A stretch of DNA of 64,000 nt, taken from assembly GCF_947179515.1 (NCBI RefSeq), contig NC_067472.1, forward strand, positions 160,314,761 through 160,378,760, read 5' to 3'. The notes under the pieces were generated by a model. It had not been told where the DNA came from, did no database searches, and was given only the letters and a program-made list of their open reading frames with translations. Below, in pieces: positions 23,791 to 36,410 of the stretch. Made by a program: the position numbers and the translations under genes. This DNA comes from Apodemus sylvaticus. Lineage: Eukaryota; Chordata; Mammalia; Rodentia; Muridae. Positions within the stretch are counted from its first letter, which is position 1; the number at the start of each line of letters is the position of its first letter.

Positions 23791-26700
23791 ATTCCTTTAT
23801 GATCTCTGATTACAATAAGCTAGTCAGCAGCAGAGACTGACAACAGTGAAGACCTTTCAAGTTCATGCTCCCAAGATCTATTTCTGGTCATTGAGATGAT
23901 CACTGTCCCTTAAGTTAATGCTCACTGTTTCCATTTGAGGTCATCAAACTCTGAACCTGATGGGGACCAGCATATTTAGCCTATATTCTTTCTGTGTCCA
24001 TAGAAAATTTTATATTAGATTGACAGCGTGTTATTCTAAGTAAAGCAGGTAATATATTGTTTCCACTACACCTTTCAGGAAGTATTGATTATTTCCATTT
24101 GTGATATGTTTAAGGACAAGACCAATCAACTAGATATGCTATCATGGAATAAATAATACTCAGGAGGCCCTACACCTAGGGAATTAATCACAGCAACTGA
24201 GAAATGCTATGAAGAGAGAAGTCATTGTCCCAGGACAGGAGTTTTCTAATTGATTATTCAATTTCAAGAGGTTATCTCTGGAATCATAAAACTACCAAAA
24301 AACTTAAATTCAGTGAGTTGTAGTTATAGATCTGTGCATATATGAAAGAATAAGAGCTAAGGCAAAAAGAGTCATGAATGAGAGAGAAGAAAGTGTGTAG
24401 TGCATGGAAAGGGTGGGAAGGAGGAGAGTGAAGAGGGAAATGAATCAATTGTATTTGAATTTAAGCCAAAAAGAGGAAGCAGAAAAGAAAGAAAATAAAT
24501 TACATACTACCAAAGGGCTTACATATCTAAGTTTTAAATATTTATCTTATAACAAACAAAATACTTTATATAAACACATAAGGAAAGTTAGCAATTATCA
24601 TTGAAATTAAGAAATATTATTCCTACTTGAAAAGCTAGAAATAAGAATAGGAGGTATAGTTTGTTTTTATCTTAATGCACTCTTGTGATGAATAATTTTA
24701 TGTAACACCGCTTATGAAAGATTTAGGAAATTCTAAGGTGCAAAACGTTTAAATATCCTGAAAACAAGTGACTAGTGATATCTTCAAATGTGTGGCCAAT
24801 TTCTTCCTCGTATTCATTTCAAATATCACACATGTAATATTCAATGTTATAGGTTCTGTACCTGTGTCCTCATAAATAACTGATTTTATTATGGCCCTTC
24901 GAGCACAATTTCTAAGGAGTTTATAAGCCTTACTTCTTCATGTCAAAAAAGTTAATTCTGAGCTAAAAATGATTTCACACAGAAAAATTCCAGAATGTCA
25001 CCATACCAAATTGTCATTAAAAACTTCATGATACATTGTGTTCTTTGGACACAGTTTTGATAAATTATTAAAGACAATCTTTCTTCATCTATTTCTGTTT
25101 GTGGTGGTTGTATTGTTGCAGATCAGGGAAAGGACTAATTTATAGGGTTTGTGAGCATTCTGTACATGCACAAGCACACACAGAAACAGTAGAATCTCTT
25201 ATTCCTACATGGAAAGCTTACATAGAAATGCAAGGCTGAGAGGGTAATCTTTGCATTAGGATTTTATTCTCTTCAGTTGAATATCAAAGCGCTAAAATGA
25301 CTTGCCTTTGGTTCCTGCTCAATTCACAAATTCCCTCTTCTTTACCTCTTGTCCATGTCTTCTCTATTTCCACAATTACTACATGTTTTAACTAAGTCTT
25401 ACTAAAATATTTTGCAGGAGATTTGTGGACTAATAATAAATAATATAGAGTGAGGACACATTCCCAGAAAGAAAGAAAAATAGGAAATAAAAAAATACAG
25501 AGAGTCATAAAGAAAGAAAAAAAGAAATACATGTTCTTCCTCATTGTATATCATAGTCTAATATGCATGTGTATACTAATTACAAATATGTATATATACT
25601 TATATACATATTTATGTAAATCTCAATAAGATATAATTTGTAAAAGGAGAAGAAGAAAGAGCAAATATTAAGTAATATGGAAAGACTGAATATAAGGAAT
25701 TAATATGAATCAAGAAGTTAATTATTTTTCTAGTTCCAAATCTTTGTGTGTTTTCATTTGTTTTAGTGGACAGGTATGGAAAATATATATTTTATAATGA
25801 AAGTATAAGATCCAACATGAAGTTACATAGTTTCAAATTACCTCCTCTAATTGGGCAGAATTTAACTAAGATGAAAAGATTTAGGTACAGTTAATTTTTG
25901 GTACATTAGTTTTATACTTTCAAGTTGTTTTAGTTATAAAGAGTTCTGCATATGACTTTATAATAAACACCATCCAATGTACATCTAATGTACTCTATTT
26001 TATTGTTAGTGATTTAAAAATATTTTTAAATGGACATGGATTACATTTGTGTGGGAAGAATCACAGAGATAGTTCAGTTGTTAGAGGTTCACAATCAAAA
26101 CTCATAAGTTTTCCTTTTAAAATAATTTTCTTATATAATTTCATACAAGACATACTAATTGCATTTTGTATTTTTCTCCACAATGATAGATGGAATCATT
26201 ATTACCTAAGGGACAGTTTTATTTTGACATAAAATCATACTGTCAGCTAGGCTTTCTCATCATATATACTTCTCTAGAATTCTTTTTATTCCTCCTAAAT
26301 TCAGAGAAGATCAGAAAGGAAATAAATTGTTTCATAGTAAATTTTAGGTAAGTGAATATATACAATTATTTAATACCTTTCTCACTCATAGTCACTTGAA
26401 ATTACATTTTACATTATCCTTATGTTAGACTTCAGTAGAAAAAGTCAACAGCTAAAAGACATTTTATATAGCAGCATATTTTGATAGTTTTAAGGTGGCC
26501 AATTATACCTCATTGGCCAAGTTTTTCCTCAGAATTGAATAGTCATTCTTCATTGCTTCCTGACATTGTTTTTCTTCACTTTAATAGTACAACATTGTCC
26601 ATGATACCGAAAAAGTTAACTTTTGATTGGTTAAAGCAAAACATGTGGACTTGACTGACTCAAGATAAATCATTAATGTTTTCAAAATATTGTGTTTGTT

Positions 26701-27058
26701 TTGTGTTGTCTCCTTGTGATTGCCAGATGTGTGAGTGTATTTGTATGTCTCTATGGTTGTACATCTATGTGGGTGGGTGTGGGTATGTACATGTATGATT
26801 ATGTGTTTTTATGTGTGTGTGTATGGTTGCTGTGTTTATAGATAGTAATTTAGACTTGAGGACTTTTGTAGAATGTACAGCTTATTTGTCTGAGTGAACT
26901 ACAGCTAATCTATTCTTCACTAAAATAATTTACCATGTCCTGTTTGTCATATATCTTATGGTAAATGATATACTATATTTTTATTTGTGTCAAGCTCCAT
27001 TGATTTTTGTAATATTGAAGAGTGTAAAGACATCATAGGAAAACAAGTGAACTCATTT
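23791..27058. other. Unassigned AT-rich sequence
   Basis: About 3.3 kb. The part at 24120-24470 (CTAATTGATTATTCAATTTC; purine-rich GGGTGGGAAGGAGGAGAGTG) may be the end of an old rodent retroelement, unconfirmed. 25470-25530 is A/G-rich and 26725-26830 is a degenerate GT-rich tract. No gene is recognised. Confidence 0.4.
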
Positions 27059-27074
27059 CAGCATAGACATTTCT

Positions 27075-28062
27075 TTTTTTTTATTCGATATATTTTTTAA
27101 TTACATTGCAAATGATTTCCCCTTTTCTAACCCCCCACTCCCTGAAAGTCCCACAAGCCCCCTTCTCTCCCCCTGTCCTCCCACCCACCCCTTCCCACTT
27201 CCCCGTTCTGGTTTTGCCGAATACTGCTTCACTGAGTCTTTCCAGAACAGGGGGCCACTCTTCCTTTCTTCTTGTACCTCATTTGATGTGTGGATTATGT
27301 TTTGGGTATTCCAGTTTTCTAGGTTAATATCCACTTATTAGTGAGTGCATACCATGATTCACCTTTTGAGTCAGGGTTACCTCACTTAGTATGATGTTCT
27401 CTAGCTCCATCCATTTGCCTAAGAATTTCATGAATTCATTGTTTCTAATGGCTGAATAGTACTCCATTGTGTATATATACCACATTTTTTGCATCCACTC
27501 TTCTGTTGAGGGATACCTGGGTTCTTTCCAGCATCTGGCAATTATAAATAGGGCTGCTATGAACATAGTAGAGCATGTATCCTTATTACATGGTGGGGAA
27601 TCCTCTGGGTCACCATCAACAGGACAAATCGGCAACCAACAAATTGGGAAAAGATCTTCACCAATCCTACATCAGATAGAGGGCTAATATCCAATATATA
27701 TAAAGAACTCAAGAAGTTAGACTCCAGAAAACCAAACAACCCTATTAAAAAATGAGGTACAGAGTTAAACAAAGAATTCTCAACTGAAGAACGTCAGATG
27801 GCAGAGAAGCATCTTAAAAAATGCCCAACTTCATTAGTCATTAGGGAAATGCAAATCAAAACAACCCTGAGATTTCACCTTACACCATTCAGAATGGCTA
27901 AGATTAAAAATTCAGGAGACAGCAGGTGTTGGAGAGGGTGTGGAGAAAGAGGAACACTCCTCCACTGCTGGTGGGGTTGCAAATTGGTACTACCACTCTG
28001 GAAATCAGTCTGGGGGTTCCTCCGAAAGCTGGGCACCTCACTTCCAGAAGATCCTGCTATAC
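27075..28062 (-). mobile_element. Twin-primed L1 insertion with 16-bp target-site duplication
   Basis: CAGCATAGACATTTCT flanks the element exactly, at 27059-27074 and 28063-28078. From 27075 a T run and reverse-complement L1 3'UTR and ORF2 end proceed to about 27611. The rest to 28062 is ORF2 in plus orientation (GGACAAATCGGCAACC, then TTCACCAATCCTACATCAGA to AGAAGATCCTGCTATACC). In L1 order the plus part ends about 15-20 bases before the minus part begins, so a short piece was lost at the inversion joint. This is the product expected from twin priming. The open frames inside (103 codons minus, 90 codons plus) are ORF2 pieces. Confidence 0.97.
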
Positions 28063-28078
28063 CAGCATAGACATTTCT

Positions 28079-29384
28079 AAATACTAGGTGTTTGTGTGTT
28101 TCACACTATAATTTACCCAGTGTCCTTGTTTACAAATGCTTCCATTTTCTTTAACAGGAACTATCATTTTCTTCTAAGCAATACTTTTTGAGGACTGACA
28201 TATCTGTTTTCAAGGATAGAAATAATTCTATTCATACTACTTTACCAATCTGTAATAATATCCTCAACTTTAATAGCTTTTGAAACATTTAGCTATCAAA
28301 TGTAATTTACTCATAGTTTTTGGAGATCAGATAAGAAATCATTAGTATATTGTCACTTTGACAAGTGCCCCATATAACAAATGATAAAATATGAAAGAAA
28401 TCAAGGGATAGTGATGATAATTACCCTAGTGTTATCTATCCCTAATCAGTTGGTTGGATCCACAAATTGATCCCAGCCATATTCTAGCTCTGGTAGAAAT
28501 TTTCAAGCAAATTTGGGTCATACTGATGGGAATACTTGAATGTCCAGGAAAAGCAAAAAAGGCAAGAAAATGAAGGAAGAGAGGGTTAAGGAAAGGGGGC
28601 TAGAGGGCAGACATACTTGTCATTTTAACTCTAAGTGCAGAAGAATGTCCACTTCAGAATGTTTTATAAATAAGGTTCTTTCCTAAGATGCTTCATTTGT
28701 TCATTTCACAGTGATTGAGACTCTTAAACTTTAGCAAATTAATTATTGAGTATCAATAAATACATTAAAAATGATTTATTTTGCATGAAATGAATAAGAA
28801 TTATTTATTGGCATTTTGAGCCTCTTTACTCCCACATCCCTTTTGTTCTGGAGATAAGTCCTTTAAAAATATTTTTTCAAAATATACTCCAACAATTGGA
28901 TTTCCATTTCTCTATTTGGCACAGGCAGCCTCAGTGTAACACTTACAGTAGTTAGATTTTCATTATTGATATTTTGTGTTCTGACTTGAAAGTTCCACAG
29001 AACCACTGTACAGGAAGAATACCTGCACAAATACTGTCCAATAATTTATTCTCTGTTTTCCACAGATTGTGGTAAAATCTTAACAGATTATAAGCACAAC
29101 TGAACCACCATGAGTGATTGCCATACAATCTGGGAACTATGTTTGTGTTCATATTCCAAGCACTTAGAAGAGGTCCTTTATCAGAGAGTTTTATCTGTGA
29201 TCATGTCTACTATATATAAGATATCCATGAAGATCATCAATCTACATAAGACTGTGTGTGGATTCTTCTGTGTTACATCTTATGTGTATTATGTAAACAT
29301 TATCAATAGAGTGAAAAGAATACCAGGAAAAAATGAATAAAATCAAATAAAATGCACCCACATTCCTCCATTCTAACACAAAAG
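28079..29384. other. Unassigned AT-rich sequence
   Basis: About 1.3 kb with no recognised gene or repeat. Confidence 0.5.
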
Positions 29385-29610
29385 TGTATATATATGTTGG
29401 AACTTTATGCAGCTTTAAAGAAAAGGTAATCATAAGGTTTCCAGAACATTGGAAGGGATTAGAATATATAATATTAAGTCAAATCACACAATCTCAGAAA
29501 GAAAGAAAATAAAACAGATGATCTCTCTTATATGCAGAACCTGGATGATAATATATGTATATATGTGAACAAATGTACATGTTAGTACATTTAACATGTA
29601 GACAGAAGAG
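29385..29610 (+). mobile_element. Old L1 3' end fragment, plus strand
   Basis: Landmarks of an ancient mammalian L1: ATGCAGCTTTAAAGAAAAGG, CCAGAACATTGGAAGGGATT, TAAGTCAAATCACACAATCT, AGAAAGAAAG and TCTCTCTTATATGCAGAACC. Diverged and with no intact frame. Confidence 0.6.
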
Positions 29611-29789
29611 AAGAAAGTGTAAACCTTAGATCATAAGGAAGATCTGATCACAGGGTATAGACATGGGTTATGAAAGAGCATGTAAAACTTACTTATTTTT
29701 CTAGGTCTTACTCAGTCATTTTTTTTAATTTATGGTGTCTAATATGTGAGGAAAAATACCTTCAAAAGTAAAAGTATACGATAAACTTC

Positions 29790-30319
29790 CAGAATGGACC
29801 AGAGCCCTTAGTGTAGACCATGGGCATTGAACTCCAAATCTAGTCCCACAACACACAAAAGACACTACACTCCCAGGTGCACTAACAAGACCAGGATCAT
29901 AGAATCAGGGGTGAGGAGGATAAATCTGCCCAAACACCAGAAGTAACTGGGACAAGTGGAACCTAGTCACCCAGGAACTCCTCATGACCAGTGGCACAGT
30001 TTCCTTCAGGTATGGGCCAGTGTCCTGAGGAGACTGTGACTGCGAACATGGCAGCCAGTCTCACACCACACAGAGGAAGCTCTACTCCCAGGTGCTGTAA
30101 CATAACCAGGATCACAGGATCAGAGAATTACAGACTCCCAGGAGCTTGGTCACACCAGGATATTAGGGTCCCAGAGGCAGCTTGACTTACATGAGTTATA
30201 ACATACCCAGTGTCTCCAGATCACAAAGACAGCTAGACTCAGAAATTCTGACAAAGCCAGTATCAGAAGAAGCACAGGATCCAGTTGGATAAAGTGTCAG
30301 CTGGTAGCACTAGAGATAA
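29790..30319 (+). promoter_or_regulatory. L1 5'UTR, old copy
   Basis: Comparatively GC-rich segment upstream of an ORF1 remnant. ACACTACACTCCCAGGTGC at 29863 and AGCTCTACTCCCAGGTGCTG at 30080 recur together with a following CCAGGATCA(T/C)AG about 217 bp apart, again suggesting tandem promoter-type units. The left boundary is uncertain. Confidence 0.5.
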
Positions 30320-31424
30320 CCAGGTGGTCCAAGACAAGCATAAGAACACAAGCAAAAGAAACCAAAGTTACTTGGTATCATCAGAACCCAATTCTCCCAC
30401 CATAGCAAGTCCTGAATACATCATCACAACAACAACAACAACAAAAAAGCAAGATTCAGATCTAAAGTAACTTCTTATGATGATGATAGAGGACTTTGAG
30501 GAGGACATAACTCCCATAAAGAAATATAAGAGAACACAGGTAAACAGGCAGAAGCCCTTTAAGAGGGAACACAAAACTCCCTTAAAGAATGATAGAAAAA
30601 TGCAACCAAACAGGCAAAGAAAATGAACAAAACCATTCAAGATATAAAAATGGAAATAGAAACAATAAAGAAATCACAAAGGGAGACAACCCTGGAGTGA
30701 GAACACCTAGGAAAGCTTTCAGGAGACATAGATGACTACATCACCAACAGACTGCACAGGATAGAAGAGAGAATATCAGGTGCAGAAGATACCATAGTAA
30801 ACATTGAAACAATCAAAGAAAATGCAAAATGCAAAAAGCTCCTTACCCAAAACATCCAGGAAATACAGGACACAATGAGAAGATTAAAACTAAGGATAAT
30901 AGGTATGGAAGAGAGAGAAGATTCCCAAGCATACAAGTCTAGTAAATATCTTCAACAAAATTAGAGAAGTAAATGTCCATAAACTAAACAAAGAGATGCT
31001 AATGAACATACAAGAACCCTGCAGAACTCCAAATAGACTGGACAAGAAAGAAATTCCCCTTATCACATAATTATCAAAGCACCAACTGCACTTAAAAATA
31101 AAGATATAAAAAGCAGTATGGGGAAAAAAATCAAGTAACATAAAAAGGCAGACCTATCAGAATTAAAACAGACTTCTCACAAGAGACCAGGAAAGCTAAA
31201 AGATCCTGGGAAGATCTCATACAGACCCTAAGAGACCACAAATGACAGCCCAGACTGCTATATTCAGGAAAACACTCAATCATCATAAATGGAGAAACCA
31301 AGATATTCCATGATAAAACCAAAAAGACAGTATCTTTTTACAAATCCAGCCATACAAACGATAATAAATGAAAAATGCAAAACACAAGGATGCAAACTAC
31401 ACTCTAGAAAAAGTGAGAAATTAA
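30320..31424 (+). pseudogene. L1 ORF1 remnant, broken
   Basis: Begins near ACAAGCATAAGAACACAAGC and passes through a SSEPNSPT-type segment, then a (CAA)n expansion at 30424-30447. Coiled-coil and RNA-binding-domain pieces are visible (RMRKQRETTL-type region around 30660; RRLKLRIIGMEEREDSQ-like frame around 30880). The end matches that of the first ORF1 (AACTACACTCTAGAAAAAG... near 31398). Stops and frameshifts occur throughout. Confidence 0.8.
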
Positions 31425-31479
31425 TCTTCTTTCAACAAATCCAAAACAAGATAACCACCCAAACATTAAAACAGAAATT

Positions 31480-33640
31480 GTGAAAATTAAAAAAAAAATC
31501 AGATCCTACTACAATAGCTTATACCCAACAAAATTGATAAATGTGGAAGAAATAGACAATTTTCCTGGTTTTTTTTCTTCGAGACAGGGTTTCTCTGTGT
31601 AGCCTTGATTGTCCTGGAACTCTGCTCTGTAGAGCAGGCTGGCCTCAAACTCTCTGCCTCCCAAGTGCTGGGATTAAAGGCGTGCACCACCACTGCCTGG
31701 CCAACAATTTTCTAGATAGATGCCAGATGCCAAATTTCAAACAGGATCACATAAACCATCAAAACTGTCCTAAAACTCCTAGAGAAATAGAAGCAGTCAT
31801 GTATAGTCTACTAACCAAAAAATAGGTCAGGACAAAATAGGTTTAGTGGAGAATTCTATCAGACTTTCAAAGAATACCTAATACCAGTACTCTTCAAACT
31901 ATTCCACAAAATAGGAGGAATAGTTGGGAACACTAGCCAATTTGTTCTATGAATCTACAATAATGCTTGTACCTAAGTCACACAATGACAAAAGAAAGAA
32001 AACTCCAGACCAATTTTCTTTATGAACATTGGTACAAAAATACTCAATCCAGTTTTTGCCAACAAAGTCCAAGAACATATTAAAATGATCATTTACCATG
32101 ATAAAGTAGGCTTCATCCCAGGAATACAGGTATGGTTCAATATATGAAAATCCATCAATGCAATCTACTACATAATAAAATTCAAAGAAAGAAAACCAGA
32201 TGATCAATTCATTAGATGATGAGAAACTGTAATTATTTCCCATGTTCATTGATTGGTAGGATTAATATAGCAAAAATGTCCATCTTGAAGAAAGCAATCT
32301 AAATATTCAGTGCAATCCCCTTCAAAATTTTAACTCAATTCTTCATAGAACTAGAAAGAGAAATTTGCAAATTAATCTGGAATAACAAAAAACCCAGGGT
32401 AGCAAAAATTTCTCAACAATAAAAGAACTTCTGGCAGAATCAACATCCCTGACTTCAACCTGTACTACAGAGCAATAGTTATAAAAACTATATGATATTG
32501 GTACAATGACAGGCAGGTAGATCAATGGAATAGAATTGTAAACCCAGAAATGAACCTACACACCTATGGCCACTTGATATTTGACAAAGTAGCTAAACTA
32601 TCCAGTGGAAAAAAGACAGTATTTTCTCAAAAGGTGATGATTCAACTGGCAGTTAGGATGTAGAAGAATGCAAATTGATCCAATCTTATCCCCTATACAA
32701 AGATCAAGTCCAAGTGGATCAAGGACCTCCACAGATAACACTGAAAGTAATAGAAAAGAAAGTGGGGAAGAACCTCAAACATATGGGCACAGGGGAAATT
32801 TTCCTGAATAGAACACCAATAGCTGATGTTGGAAAATCAAGAATTGACAAATGGGACCTCCCAAAATTGTCAAGTTTCTAGGAGGCAAAGGACAAGGTCA
32901 ATAGGACAAAATGGCAACTAAAAATTGGAAAAAGATCTTTAACAATCCTACATCTGATAGAGGACTAATATATAATACATACAAAGACTCAAGAAGTTAG
33001 ATTCCAGAGAACCAAATAACCCTATTAAAAAATGGAGTACGGAGCTAAACAAAAAATTGTCAACTGAGGAATACTGAGTGGCTGAGAAGCACCTAAAGAA
33101 ATGTTCAAAATCTTTAATCATGAGAGAAATGCAAATCAAAGCCACCTTGAGATTCCACCTCACACCTATCAGAACGGCTAAGATCAAAAACTCAGGTGAC
33201 AGCAGATGCTGGTGTGGATGTGGAGAAAGAGGAACACTCCTCAATTGCTGGTGGGATTGCAAGCTGGCAAACCCATTCTGGAAATCAGTTTGGAGGTTCT
33301 TTAAAAAATAGGACAATGTACTACCTGAGGACACAGCTATACCACTTCTGGGCTTATACCCAGAAGATCCTCCAAAATGTAGTAAGGACACATGCTCTAC
33401 TGTGTTCATACCAGTCTTATTTATAATGGCCAGAAGCGGGAAAGAAACCAGAAGTCCCTCAACAGTGCACTGGATACAGAGAATGTGGTCTATTTACACA
33501 GTGGAGTACTACTCAGCTATTAAAAATGGATTCATGATATTCTTAGGCAAATGAAACTAGAAAATATCATCCTGAGTGATGTTACCCAATCACAAAATAA
33601 CACAAATGGTATGCACTCACTTATAAGGGGATATTAGTTA
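31480..33640 (+). pseudogene. L1 ORF2 remnant with two internal deletions
   Basis: About 31500 joins the ORF1 end to mid-ORF2, so the endonuclease region is missing. The thumb/finger part of reverse transcriptase follows, interrupted by B1 at 31565-31703. Near 32230 (GATGATGAGAAACTGTAATT) a second deletion removes the catalytic FADD region and joins to WIGRINIAKMSILKKAI-like sequence. The C-terminal part is recognisable (77-codon frame at 33078-33311 with MAEKHLKKCSKSLIMREMQI). No functional enzyme is possible. Confidence 0.85.
31565..31703 (-). repeat. B1 SINE nested in L1 ORF2
   Basis: Reverse-complement B1: T run, GAGACAGGGTTTCTCTGTGT, GAGCAGGCTGGCCTCAAACT, GTGCTGGGATTAAAGGCGTG, CACCACCACTGCCTGGCC. 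Target-site duplication ACAATTTTC at 31556-31564 and 31704-31712. Confidence 0.96.
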
Positions 33641-34250
33641 AGACACTCAGAATACTAAAGATATAATTCACAGACCACAGGAAGCTCTGGAAGAAGGAAG
33701 ACCAAAGTTTGGATAGTTTGGTCCTTCTTAGAAGGTGTACTAAATACCCATGGGAGGAAATATAGAGACAAGCTTTGTAGCAGAGACTTAAGGAAAGACC
33801 TTCCAGAGATTGCCAGACATGGGCATCCATCCCATATACAGTTACCAAACCCAGACACTATTGTGGATGCCAAGAAGTGCTTGCTGAAAGGTGCCTGATA
33901 AAACTGTCTCCTTAGAGGTCCTGCGAGTGCCAGACAAATACAGAGGTTGATGCTCACAGCTAACTATTGATCTGAGCACAAGGTTCCCAATGAAGGAGCT
34001 AGAGAAACAATGCAAGGAGATGAATGGGTTTGAAACCCCATAGGAGGAACAACAATATTAACAACCAGTATCCCCAGAGCTCTCAGGGTTTTAACCACCA
34101 ACCAAAAAAGTACAAATGGAGGGACCCATGGCTTCAGCCACATAGGTATCAGAGGATAGTCTGGTCTCATATCAATTAGAGGACAGGCCCTTGGACCTGG
34201 GAAGGCTCATTACCCTAGTGTAGGTGAATGTAGGTCAGGGAAGCACTGTC
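33641..34250 (+). mobile_element. L1 3'UTR, plus strand, no tail
   Basis: Continues from the ORF2 remnant: GGAAGAAGGAAGACCAAAGT, GCAGAGACTTAAGGAAAGAC, CCAAACCCAGACACTATTG, GAAACCCCATAGGAGGAACA, ACATAGGTATCAGAGGATAG. It fades near 34245 before the G-rich and poly(A) end. The minus-strand open frames of up to 100 codons are non-coding. Confidence 0.85.
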
Positions 34251-34354
34251 TCTGAGATGCTAATCCTTTCTGTCTCTTAAACCTTATATCTGGGGATATT
34301 AATAGCCTCAGGAGAAGAGTAAGGAAGTAAGACTTTCATGGACCTCAGGTCAGA

Positions 34355-34412
34355 GTGTGAGAGCAGCATGCTTGAGGCTCTGAATTCCATCCCCAATAAC
34401 ATGCAGAAAAGA
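34355..34412 (+). repeat. ID-like SINE fragment
   Basis: GAGAGCAGCATGCTTGAGGC followed by TGAATTCCATCCCCAATAAC resembles the 3' half of the ID element (GCATGC-GAGGCCCTGGGTTC-GATCCCCAGCA). Short and diverged. Confidence 0.45.
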
Positions 34413-34862
34413 ACAAAGTATGAAATCCATTAGCTTATTTAATGCTTATTCCCTGTTACTTTGTTCTTTATCAATGTCATTTACTAACTTTCAGCCAGTG
34501 ATCTGAATACAAAGGAAAAACATGCAAGATAGGTAAATTATGCAAATTTTGTCCAGGAATTTTGTCTTAAAGAGTATGGCTCTAACACTCTAGGGAGTTA
34601 GTTTCTTCTCCCTTGTTGTGTTCTGTGATAACACACTTAGTATGATCAGATCTTAGTGTGTCAGATCAGCCTCAGTTAGCAAGATTTTATCACTTTATTG
34701 AATATCAGTCAGGGCTCTTCCATTGAGTTTAGATCAGAGGAAATATAGCAACATAGTGAAAGGACAAGAAGCTGTCCCATAAAATAAAATATATAAGAGC
34801 CAGAAATACAATCACAGAGATCCAAGTAATCTAAGATCTTATATCTTACTAGTAATTCCAAG

Positions 34863-34863
<1 letters not shown>
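34413..34863. other. Unassigned sequence
   Basis: No recognised gene or repeat. Confidence 0.5.
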
Positions 34864-34905
<42 letters not shown>

Positions 34906-34962
34906 GTGTGTCTGTCTGTCTGTCTGTCTGTCTCTCTGTGTCTCTTTGTGTATGTGTGTTTA
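34864..34962. repeat. (TC)n / (TCTG)n microsatellite
   Basis: TC run of about 19 units, then TGTC/TCTG units and mixed GT-rich end. The opposite-strand REREREQ-type frame is an artefact. Confidence 0.95.
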
Positions 34963-35894
34963 TATGTGTCATAATTCATGTGTATGCATATATGTACATA
35001 TTTTGTATTATACTCCTGATCATAACAAAAATAAGGCCTAATAACATTTAAGATTTCTTTTGTAAAAGATATATATTATTATTTTTCATTCTGTAACACC
35101 ATTGTATAAACTTGTGAAAATAGATACCATTTTCAGCTTAAGCCTGTATTTGTGGGTTCAGCACCTGTTCTGATGAGAAGAGTTAGTCAGATGCTCTAGA
35201 TCTGGAGATCTAGGTGATAGTTCAGTGCCTGCTTCTCTGTAAGATCAGTGGGTACATTTTATCATCTCCCTAGATCCCCATTGAGTACTCTCATGGATCA
35301 AAAGAAGAGAATAGTTTTTAATTTAGTTTGAGGAAGAAATTTCTAACAGATCTGTTCTAAACTTCATTGCTCTATCCTGTGATATAAAAATGTTTAGGTA
35401 CTGGGATGTTGAAAGAGATTGCACGATTATAAAAAATGCCTAGAACTCTAATCTTAAAATTCCCAGTTGTAATGACCCTTTCTACTTCTGTCCAATGTAA
35501 AGCATACCTGCAATGCCATCAGCAGGACAGCTTCAGCAGGTGAATCATGAGTTTAATGCTATCTGACACTACATAGCCAAAATGTATCAGACTGATTAAT
35601 CCTTATGGTTTTGCATGCCATAATTGAGCTTCCCTCAAAACTGTTAGGTAACTTTGACCATCTGATTTATATCATGACTTGAACACTACAGTGGACTTAT
35701 TGGTCCTTTAAATAAAGCGATATTTTGCAAGTGACTCTGGAAAATAAGTGCCAAGATACATGGTGACACACTGACTATGAATATGAGGAGAGCTAGGTAG
35801 GAGTGCTGAGTCCCAGACCCTTTCCCATAGCTGCCACCAATATGATAATTTTACCTCTAGGCTGAGAAATATTATCCTAGAGTGAGCTTTTTAT
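34963..35894. other. Unassigned sequence
   Basis: No gene or repeat recognised with confidence. Confidence 0.5.
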
Positions 35895-36115
35895 ATTAGA
35901 GGCTGCAGATAGGGCTCTGTAGGGAGAGTGCTTGTGTTTCAAGCTTTAGGCCCTGATTCAGTTCTAAGCACTTCTACTTCTGGAATGTGCCAAAGTTCTG
36001 CTTGTTTATGACATAGTACTGGAGAACAGGTGTCAGGAGGATAACACCAAGATCCTTCTGTGCTATCTAGGATATAGGGTATAGCTTAGATCACCTGAGA
36101 CTCTCCTTTGGAATA
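35895..36115 (+). repeat. B4 (ID-B1 fusion) SINE, plus strand
   Basis: Left part is ID-like (GGGCTCTGTAGGGAGAGTGC, AGGCCCTGATTCAGTTCTAA). Right part is B1-like (GGTGTCAGGAGGATAACACC, CACCTGAGACTCTCC). This order is the defining structure of B4. Diverged. Confidence 0.6.
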
Positions 36116-36263
36116 ATATAAAATGTATATGTTGTTTCAAAATGGGAGTTTACCATGACTTATCCACTTTTCCTTTTCTCCATTTGCAGGACAGCAGTCA
36201 TGTCACCATCCAGACGATCATGGTGACTGTCACAGATTTAAGATGAACCGAATCCCATACAGC

Positions 36264-36264
36264 T

Positions 36265-36300
<36 letters not shown>

Positions 36301-36361
36301 ACATATATCTCTCTGTGTGTTTTATATATATGAATGTGTTATATGTTTGTATGTAGGTTAG

Positions 36362-36410
<49 letters not shown>
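36264..36410. repeat. Two (GT)n tracts with AT-rich spacer
   Basis: GT at 36267-36298 and TG at 36372-36406, separated by CA/TA-rich sequence. The 134-codon open frame starting at 36334 begins in the second tract (VCVCVCVC) and its remainder has no known motif, so it is not called as a gene. Confidence 0.95.

Noticed and set aside
33655..33957. 100-codon minus-strand frame
   Set aside because: Reverse strand of an L1 3'UTR.
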